Origin: Paludibacter sp.
Lineage (GTDB): Bacteria > Bacteroidota > Bacteroidia > Bacteroidales > Paludibacteraceae
Assembly (NCBI GenBank): GCA_028748945.1
Contig: JAQTOL010000048.1
Span: 1 to 12,055, forward strand
DNA length: 12,055 bases
Direction: 5' to 3'
Below, one piece after another: positions 7,505-12,055 of the stretch (the stretch's first letter is position 1; every line of letters begins with the position of its first letter). The translations under genes and the position numbers were made by a program. Under the pieces are notes generated by a model. It searched no databases, was not told the origin of the DNA, and worked only from the letters and a program-made list of their open reading frames with translations.

Positions 7505-9922
7505 TTACTGAACCTTATTATATACAAAGTAATCGTTGATCTCGTGTAGTACGGCATTGGCACCAAAATAGTTACTGTGTTTGAGTCCACGGGTTACAAT
7601 TGCCGATCTTACATATGTTGAAAGATTCTTACCGGTACTTTGAACGTGCGTCGATACAACTAAATTTCCTGCAGCATCTTTTCTTACAGCCAGATAAGTG
7701 TTATCAACCACATCTTTCAGTAAAGTACGCCAAACCTCTTCCGTAATTTTTTCTTTATTTGGCATGATATAAGTTAATCCATCATCAACAAATTGCTTTC
7801 CCCTTATCATATGATATAGAATAAAATTTGTTGCCTTTTTACGGGCAGCCGGGTCAGAATTAACTTCCGTAAGTGAGGGTAAATCACCGTTTGCAATCGC
7901 TCTGTTAATTGCCGTATTGGACGGCATAAAGATGGTCAGAACCATATCTGAAGATATACCGGCCAAATCGTTGCTTAAGTCCCCTTTTAAACATGCCCCG
8001 ATATAGTTTTTGAAAATCGCGACGTTTGTGTTTTCCAAACCGCCCGACATGTTTAAGAAGTAAGTATATAAGTCCTGAGGTTTATAGCCTTCCGGAGCAT
8101 TTGGATACGTGTTTCTTCTGGAGTATTGAAGCATTTTATCAATCTTGAATACCTGACCGTTTAAAAAAGTTTTATAAGGAGTTGCAGTGACCCAATCATT
8201 TTCATCATAATTTCCAAGCATCTGAATCTTCCCATCTTTATACCGGATCATATCTCCGTACTCATTAACAGCATAGGAATAACCTCCATACGCTTTGGCA
8301 AACGAAGGATCTGTATAAAAATTGGTAATGGCACAATTTATTTCGTCGTTTTTAATCCGTTTGAAAATATGGGATCTTACCAGTCGTTGCATCCGTGTGG
8401 GTACATCGAAATTACCAAGACTGGCTCCAGAATTGGAGTTTACAAAACCATAGGCATTGGAACCACCAATCCACTCCCAACTAAAACCATCGGCTCTCAG
8501 CAGTTCATCTGAAGGCAATAAAACCGTGTAATTTTCCTGAGTGTATCCATTTAATTCACATTTTAGTAACTCTTCTTTTAAGGTAGTGTTAAAATACTGA
8601 GTAAAGGCCGTATTTAAAAGATTGTATGTTGGATTCAGTAAAATTTCAGAAAACACAGTTTCGAAATAACGGCTTTTAATGTAGTTGTCGGAGCCGTAAA
8701 ATAATCCGTTACTGGCCGGTACAATCTTTTTATAATTAGATTTATTGAAATCAGCCCCACGATTTCCTTTACCGTTTAAGAATTCACCCTGCGAGTTCAT
8801 ACTTCCCTTGTAGTCACCCGGCCAAACCAATTCATCAATCATTTGGGCATTAATAAAATAGGCTAAGATGTCTTTTGAAACAGAATCAATTCCTTCGGGA
8901 TAATATTCTTTTAATTTATCGTTGTAGAACTTGTCAATGGCAGCATTGTCAGGTGCAAAAAGTGTATAACCTCCCTGTTCTGCTTGTCTATCACTTGTAC
9001 CAAACCTCTCACCATTCAGGTTAACCGCTATTTCACTATAATATTTAAAATAGACTTCGTTGATATTCTTGGTTGGTAGTGCCAGCTGAAAATAGTCGGT
9101 CAACGACTTGTTGTACATATAGGTAATAAAGTAGGGAACGCCCGTAGATCCTTTTGCATTAATAAGTGCTTTAAATTTTGAATAGTCCGGGTCATTCAAT
9201 ATTTTTTCAAGTGTTGGTAGCGGTTCCAATACATGATCCACTTCGTGTGCCACACCATTTTCTGCCACCATATCTTTTGTCAAAATAGCAGCGCTTTGTA
9301 CGTTGCTTCCAGTGTAAGTACTACCGGGTGATGGATAAAAGATGCCGTAATCTTCAGCTGCCTGAGAGGCGGAACGGGATTGTTCGAAAACCCGGCTTAA
9401 ATAAAACGGCAGGTATTTGTAATTTATAGATCCGGAAAACAGCGATGGCAAATCGTATACCCAGACCGTATTTCCCAAATAGGTTTCCTGATGTACCGTT
9501 TCGTAATAGGCGGTTTTCTTTTTTATACTGGTTAGTGAATCCCAACCCCCACTTAATACATCGGTTAGATGGTCAAATGAATAATTGTTATATACGATGG
9601 AATAAGCAACAATCGCATTGACTGTAGAGTCAGGAATGTCATCAACTGTAGCAAAATTTTTTGATAGGAGGTAGCTTTTGAATGCATCGTCATTCGGTGC
9701 AAAAACGGTATACAAGCCACTTGATTTAAGTGCGGATGCATAAAGTGTCCGATCAACGCATTTTAAGTAGGAGGAAAACCTTGCTTGTTTTTGTAAAACT
9801 TCGTAAATAGGGGGTTCTAACCAACCCGGACGTTTGAAATAATCTTCCTTTTCGTTTGTGCAACGGACAAGTGTGAGAATTGCAAACAACAAGAGGATAG
9901 GAATTTTAATGAAATTTCTCAT
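7505..9922 (-). CDS. Four-repeat FAS1 (fasciclin) lipoprotein, first gene of SusC/D operon
   Basis: 805 residues. The N-terminal hydrophobic segment (5-19) ends at Cys21 in the context LTLVRC. Arg just before the cysteine is unusual for a lipobox, but the following TNEKEDYF is acidic, as in surface-exported Bacteroidota lipoproteins. Four FAS1-like units can be traced by their repeated core strand and closing element: YTVFAPNDDAF (71-81) with NGVAHEVDHVL (222-232); YTLFAPDNAAI (319-329) with NGLFYGSDNYI (405-415); YTVLLPSDELL (465-475) with NGQVFKIDKML (588-598); LTIFMPSNTAI (662-672) with NAVLHEINDYF (789-799). The last unit keeps a YH pair (703-704). It is the promoter-proximal gene, ahead of susC, where a glycan-binding or sensing protein would be unusual. 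A role in surface adhesion or ligand capture is inferred; the ligand is unknown. No Shine-Dalgarno sequence precedes the ATG, which is normal for this phylum. Confidence 0.93.
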   Translation of the reverse strand: MRNFIKIPILLLFAILTLVRCTNEKEDYFKRPGWLEPPIYEVLQKQARFSSYLKCVDRTLYASALKSSGLYTVFAPNDDAFKSYLLSKNFATVDDIPDSTVNAIVAYSIVYNNYSFDHLTDVLSGGWDSLTSIKKKTAYYETVHQETYLGNTVWVYDLPSLFSGSINYKYLPFYLSRVFEQSRSASQAAEDYGIFYPSPGSTYTGSNVQSAAILTKDMVAENGVAHEVDHVLEPLPTLEKILNDPDYSKFKALINAKGSTGVPYFITYMYNKSLTDYFQLALPTKNINEVYFKYYSEIAVNLNGERFGTSDRQAEQGGYTLFAPDNAAIDKFYNDKLKEYYPEGIDSVSKDILAYFINAQMIDELVWPGDYKGSMNSQGEFLNGKGNRGADFNKSNYKKIVPASNGLFYGSDNYIKSRYFETVFSEILLNPTYNLLNTAFTQYFNTTLKEELLKCELNGYTQENYTVLLPSDELLRADGFSWEWIGGSNAYGFVNSNSGASLGNFDVPTRMQRLVRSHIFKRIKNDEINCAITNFYTDPSFAKAYGGYSYAVNEYGDMIRYKDGKIQMLGNYDENDWVTATPYKTFLNGQVFKIDKMLQYSRRNTYPNAPEGYKPQDLYTYFLNMSGGLENTNVAIFKNYIGACLKGDLSNDLAGISSDMVLTIFMPSNTAINRAIANGDLPSLTEVNSDPAARKKATNFILYHMIRGKQFVDDGLTYIMPNKEKITEEVWRTLLKDVVDNTYLAVRKDAAGNLVVSTHVQSTGKNLSTYVRSAIVTRGLKHSNYFGANAVLHEINDYFVYNKVQ

Positions 9923-9955
9923 GAAGCGTATTAATTTAAAGTAATTAATTTGACT

Positions 9956-9966
9956 CTCGGGCCGAG
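9956..9966. promoter_or_regulatory. GC-rich 11-bp inverted repeat in operon leader
   Basis: CTCGG-G-CCGAG is a perfect inverted repeat around one central base, a GC island in an AT-rich region. It lies between the predicted operon promoter and the ATG at 9922, inside the expected 5' leader. It could be an operator or a small leader hairpin (four pairs around a three-base loop). The function is not shown by the sequence. Confidence 0.3.
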
Positions 9967-9993
9967 TGTGATTTCAGCCAATTAACTTACCTG

Positions 9994-10023
9994 CAAAAAT
10001 ACAGTATTTAGGATATTGAACAA
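9994..10023 (-). promoter_or_regulatory. Predicted Bacteroides-type promoter of the FAS1-SusC/D operon
   Basis: Read on the minus strand, TATTTTTG (10001-9994) matches the -7 consensus TAnnTTTG, and TTG (10023-10021) lies 19 bp upstream as the -33 element. The expected transcript start is a few bases below 9994, giving a leader of roughly 60-70 nt before the ATG at 9922. This is a consensus match only. Confidence 0.6.
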
Positions 10024-10031
10024 CTGTTTTA

Positions 10032-10059
10032 TTGTACAAGTGCATAGAAATTTATACAA
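10032..10059. promoter_or_regulatory. Two TTrTACAA boxes spaced 20 bp, just upstream of operon -33
   Basis: TTGTACAA (10032-10039, a perfect 8-bp palindrome) and TTATACAA (10052-10059) start exactly 20 bp apart, about two helical turns. They sit 8 bp and more upstream of the -33 element of the operon promoter, where an activator would bind. A regulator site is inferred; AT-rich sequence makes chance similarity possible. Confidence 0.3.
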
Positions 10060-10086
10060 ATCTTTAAGTTTCATAGTTTGAATTAT

Positions 10087-10111
10087 AATTTATTGAACTC
10101 AAATTTATTGA
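10087..10111. repeat. 10-bp direct repeat AATTTATTGA, period 15 bp
   Basis: AATTTATTGA occurs at 10087-10096 and again, identically, at 10102-10111. It lies in the divergent intergenic region upstream of the TTrTACAA boxes relative to the operon. It may be part of a regulator-binding region or a chance feature of AT-rich DNA. Confidence 0.25.
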
Positions 10112-10127
10112 TTGTATAGTTCCGGTT

Positions 10128-10155
10128 GTAAAAAGTGAATGCTTCGCTATTTTAC
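10128..10155 (+). other. Hairpin-forming sequence in the intergenic region
   Basis: On the plus strand GTAAAA-AGTGAA pairs with TTCGCT-TTTTAC around the loop TGC, giving 12 pairs (one G-U) with a single bulged A at 10149. On the minus strand the G-U becomes a C-A mismatch, so the structure is better as plus-strand RNA. It lies about 165 bp upstream of the predicted GH95 promoter, outside that transcript. It could be a weak terminator, part of a small RNA, or a protein site; none is established. Confidence 0.3.
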
Positions 10156-10165
10156 GGTTTAATAC

Positions 10166-10179
10166 ATTTGATATCAAAT
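10166..10179. promoter_or_regulatory. 14-bp perfect palindrome between divergent promoters
   Basis: ATTTGATATCAAAT is perfectly self-complementary over 14 bases. It lies almost exactly midway between the two predicted divergent promoters (operon -33 at 10021, GH95 -33 at 10319). The symmetry suits a dimeric regulator, but its distance from both promoters argues against simple repression. Operator status is inferred. Confidence 0.35.
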
Positions 10180-10318
10180 AGATAAATTTCACTTTCCCTA
10201 TGTTCGACAGCTGTAACTTCGGCAGAAAATTCGTTCTGTCAATAGTCGTTCCTACTGAATTTTTCCGTAAAATTCCATATTCTAAATTTAAAATGTATTT
10301 ATATCCCGAACCGTCTGC

Positions 10319-10348
10319 TTGCTGCAAATCTTAGATTTTGTAACTTTG
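10319..10348 (+). promoter_or_regulatory. Predicted Bacteroides-type promoter of the GH95 gene
   Basis: TTG (10319-10321), a 19-bp spacer, and TAACTTTG (10341-10348) match the -33 and -7 (TAnnTTTG) consensus of the Bacteroidota housekeeping sigma factor. The spacer length equals that of the operon promoter facing the other way. Transcription would start around 10355, leaving an AT-rich leader of about 115 nt before the ATG at 10470. Confidence 0.6.
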
Positions 10349-10469
10349 CAATATAGAATCCTATTACAATTACTTCTCAAAGATAATTTGATTGCTGATT
10401 TTTCCATTGATATTTTACTTAAATAATTACATTCTTTTATTTTTCACAGACTTACCTTAAATAAAAATA

Positions 10470-12055
10470 ATGAAAATGAAAAACGTACGAAGGCAAATTT
10501 ATTTCTTATTCTTAGTGTTAAATTCCATTATTGTTTCGGCTCAGTCTCAGGATTTAATCTGGTTCAATAAACCGGCACAGTATTTTGAAGAAACGCTTGT
10601 ACTTGGAAATGGCAGAATTGGGGCCTCGGTTTTTGGCGATTGTACAAATGAAAAGATATATTTAAATGATGCAACCCTGTGGTCGGGTGAACCGGTTAAT
10701 CCATCTTTATCACCCGATGCGTATCAGAATATTCCCGCTATAAGAGAAGCATTAAAAAATAATGATTACGCTCTGGCAGATAAACTGAACAAAAAGGTTC
10801 AGGGTACTTTTTCTCAGTCATATTTACCTCTTGGAACACTTAATATACATTTCAGCCAGTCCGGTAAACCTGTCAATTATTATCGTGAATTAAATTTAAA
10901 CGATGCCGTTTCAACTCTGAGTTATGAAATTGACGGTGTAAAATATAAACGGGAATACTTTGTTTCCTATCCCGATCAGGTGATGATTATTAAACTTTCA
11001 AGTTCTAAGAAAGGAAGCCTGAATTTTGATTTGCAATTTGAAAGTTTGTTGAAATATAAGGTTTCGGTAAAATCAAAAACATTGCAGGCAAATGGTTATG
11101 CTCCTTATCATTGTGAACCAAGTTACCGAAGGGATGTAAAAGATCCGGTTCGGTTCGATGAAAAAAGAGGAACACGGTTTTCTTCTTTAATCAAGATTAA
11201 AAATACAGGTGGTTCGGTTGTCCGGACCGATTCGACTATTGCTGTCAAAAATGCAACGGAAGCCGTTATTTATATTTCGCTGGCAACAAGTTTCAATGGT
11301 TTTGATAAAAATCCTGCCACCGAAGGATTGAACGAAAAGTCAATTGCACAATCGTATCTGAATAAAGCATTTTCAAAGACTATTGACGCTCTGGAATCAG
11401 ATCATATTAAAGATTATCAATCATTTTATAACAGAGTCAGTTTAGACCTGGGAAAAACGGATGCACCCAATCTGCCTACAAACGAACGTTTAAAGCGGTA
11501 CGCAAATGGAAGAGAAGATAAAAATCTGGAGATTCTTTATTTTAATTTTGGACGGTATTTGTTGATTTCAAGCTCCAGAACGAAAGGCGTGCCAGCTAAT
11601 TTACAAGGAATCTGGAATCCGTATATTCGTCCGCCCTGGAGTAGTAATTACACTTCCAATATTAATCTGGAAGAAAATTATTGGTTGGCAGAAACGACAA
11701 ATTTGTCAGAAATGCAGTTGCCCTTATTCGGTTTAATTGAAAATATTTCGAAAACAGGTGCGGTGACGGCAAAAAAGTATTACGGGGTAGGAGGTTGGTG
11801 TCTTTGTCATAATACCGATATTTGGGCCATGAGTAATCCTGTCGGTGAGGCAGGTCAGGGCGATCCGTCGTGGGCTTGCTGGAACATGGGTGGAGCCTGG
11901 ATAAGTACTCATTTATGGGAACATTATCAGTTTACACGTGACAATGTTTTTCTGAAAAGTAAAGCTTATCCTCTTATGAAGGGTGCTGCGGAATTTTGTC
12001 TGGAATGGTTGGTGGAAGATGAAAATGGAAATCTGATTACTTCCCCATCCACTTC
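10470..12055 (+). CDS. GH95 family alpha-L-fucosidase/alpha-L-galactosidase, C-terminus beyond window
   Basis: 528 codons are visible; the frame stays open to the right edge. The ATG at 10470 (a second ATG lies at 10476) leads into a signal peptide cleaved near VSA-QSQ, so the product is secreted, probably periplasmic. The N-terminal beta-sandwich (about 27-290) has the GH95 pattern ETLVLGNGRIGASVFG and LNDATLWSGEP. The catalytic (alpha/alpha)6 barrel shows RTKGVPANLQGIWN (370-383), NINLEENYW with Asn397 and Asn399 (equivalents of the Asn pair that activates the base water in the inverting mechanism), HNTDIW (447-452) and a GGAW-HLWEHY block. It ends in SPSTS, just before the expected SPE with the acid Glu; the later base Asp is also outside. 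Thr395 stands two residues before Asn397, where characterised fucosidases such as the Bifidobacterium AfcA have His; Thr there may mean L-galactose preference. The enzyme would cut terminal alpha-L-fucose or L-galactose from glycans. It is divergent from the SusC/D operon and has its own promoter. Confidence 0.93.
   Translation, partial: MKMKNVRRQIYFLFLVLNSIIVSAQSQDLIWFNKPAQYFEETLVLGNGRIGASVFGDCTNEKIYLNDATLWSGEPVNPSLSPDAYQNIPAIREALKNNDYALADKLNKKVQGTFSQSYLPLGTLNIHFSQSGKPVNYYRELNLNDAVSTLSYEIDGVKYKREYFVSYPDQVMIIKLSSSKKGSLNFDLQFESLLKYKVSVKSKTLQANGYAPYHCEPSYRRDVKDPVRFDEKRGTRFSSLIKIKNTGGSVVRTDSTIAVKNATEAVIYISLATSFNGFDKNPATEGLNEKSIAQSYLNKAFSKTIDALESDHIKDYQSFYNRVSLDLGKTDAPNLPTNERLKRYANGREDKNLEILYFNFGRYLLISSSRTKGVPANLQGIWNPYIRPPWSSNYTSNINLEENYWLAETTNLSEMQLPLFGLIENISKTGAVTAKKYYGVGGWCLCHNTDIWAMSNPVGEAGQGDPSWACWNMGGAWISTHLWEHYQFTRDNVFLKSKAYPLMKGAAEFCLEWLVEDENGNLITSPST

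Larger units (their letters stand above)
1..9922 (-). other. FAS1-SusC-SusD-FAS1-FAS1 operon (extends left)
   Basis: Five same-strand genes are separated by 26, 20, 12 and 18 bp, with no hairpin plus T-run terminator visible in any gap. One Bacteroides-type promoter lies upstream of the first gene. I infer a single transcript that continues beyond the left edge, since the last gene is cut. Confidence 0.85.
9923..10469. other. 547-bp divergent intergenic (control) region
   Basis: This gene-free stretch separates the operon from the GH95 gene. It holds two outward-facing promoters, a leader palindrome, TTrTACAA boxes, a direct repeat, a hairpin and a 14-bp palindrome, each listed separately. 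I see no tRNA, IS end, CRISPR or convincing small gene. A frame at 10327-10064 on the minus strand (87 codons) is open but resembles nothing I know and overlaps the GH95 promoter. The leader at about 10355-10469 is AT-rich, with no clear riboswitch fold. Confidence 0.7.

Noticed and set aside
10128..10160. Intrinsic terminator
   Set aside because: The stem has few GC pairs, the T-run is only four bases and partly in the stem, and no gene is transcribed into it from either side.
10064..10327. 87-codon open frame on the minus strand in the intergenic region
   Set aside because: It resembles no family I know, has low-complexity Asn/Ile/Ser-rich content typical of AT-rich noncoding DNA, and overlaps the GH95 -33 element and the hairpin and palindrome. 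It has no convincing promoter of its own.
10199..10333. 44-codon plus-strand frame starting MFDSCNFGRK
   Set aside because: It is antisense to the frame above and ends inside the predicted GH95 promoter. Neither has support beyond being open.
1..12055. Mobile elements, CRISPR arrays, tRNA/rRNA genes
   Set aside because: I saw no transposase or integrase motifs, no terminal inverted repeats with target duplications, no regularly spaced long repeats and no tRNA-like folds.

Overview
The window looks like part of a polysaccharide utilisation locus (PUL) from a member of the Bacteroidota, most likely the Bacteroidales. The evidence is an adjacent SusC/SusD pair, lipoprotein signal peptides followed by acidic residues, AT-rich translation starts without Shine-Dalgarno sequences, and two promoters of the Bacteroides type (TTG, 19 bp, TAnnTTTG). 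The sequence alone does not identify a genus.

Layout. From 9922 down to 1, all on the minus strand, lies one tightly packed operon with gaps of 12 to 26 bp. In transcription order it holds an 805-residue lipoprotein with four degenerate fasciclin (FAS1) repeats, a 1095-residue SusC-like TonB-dependent transporter, a 533-residue SusD-like glycan-binding lipoprotein, a 590-residue lipoprotein with two FAS1 repeats and a beta-rich C-terminal domain, and a third FAS1 lipoprotein that runs off the left edge (255 residues seen). Positions 9923-10469 are a 547-bp divergent intergenic region with one promoter facing each way, a 14-bp palindrome, short repeats near the operon promoter and an RNA-type hairpin. 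From 10470 to the right edge, on the plus strand, is a secreted GH95-family glycoside hydrolase (alpha-L-fucosidase or alpha-L-galactosidase), cut off just before its catalytic acid.

How the parts may work together (inference). The FAS1 lipoproteins and SusD would sit on the outer membrane and gather a glycan, SusC would import it, and the GH95 enzyme would remove terminal L-fucose or L-galactose in the periplasm. The unusual point is that FAS1 lipoproteins take the places where SusE/SusF-like surface glycan-binding proteins are normally found, and one precedes SusC. At least eight FAS1 units are encoded in one operon, and I know of no established function for such proteins in PULs. No regulator lies in the window, and SusC lacks the N-terminal STN signalling domain, so control by a sigma/anti-sigma pair through this SusC is unlikely.
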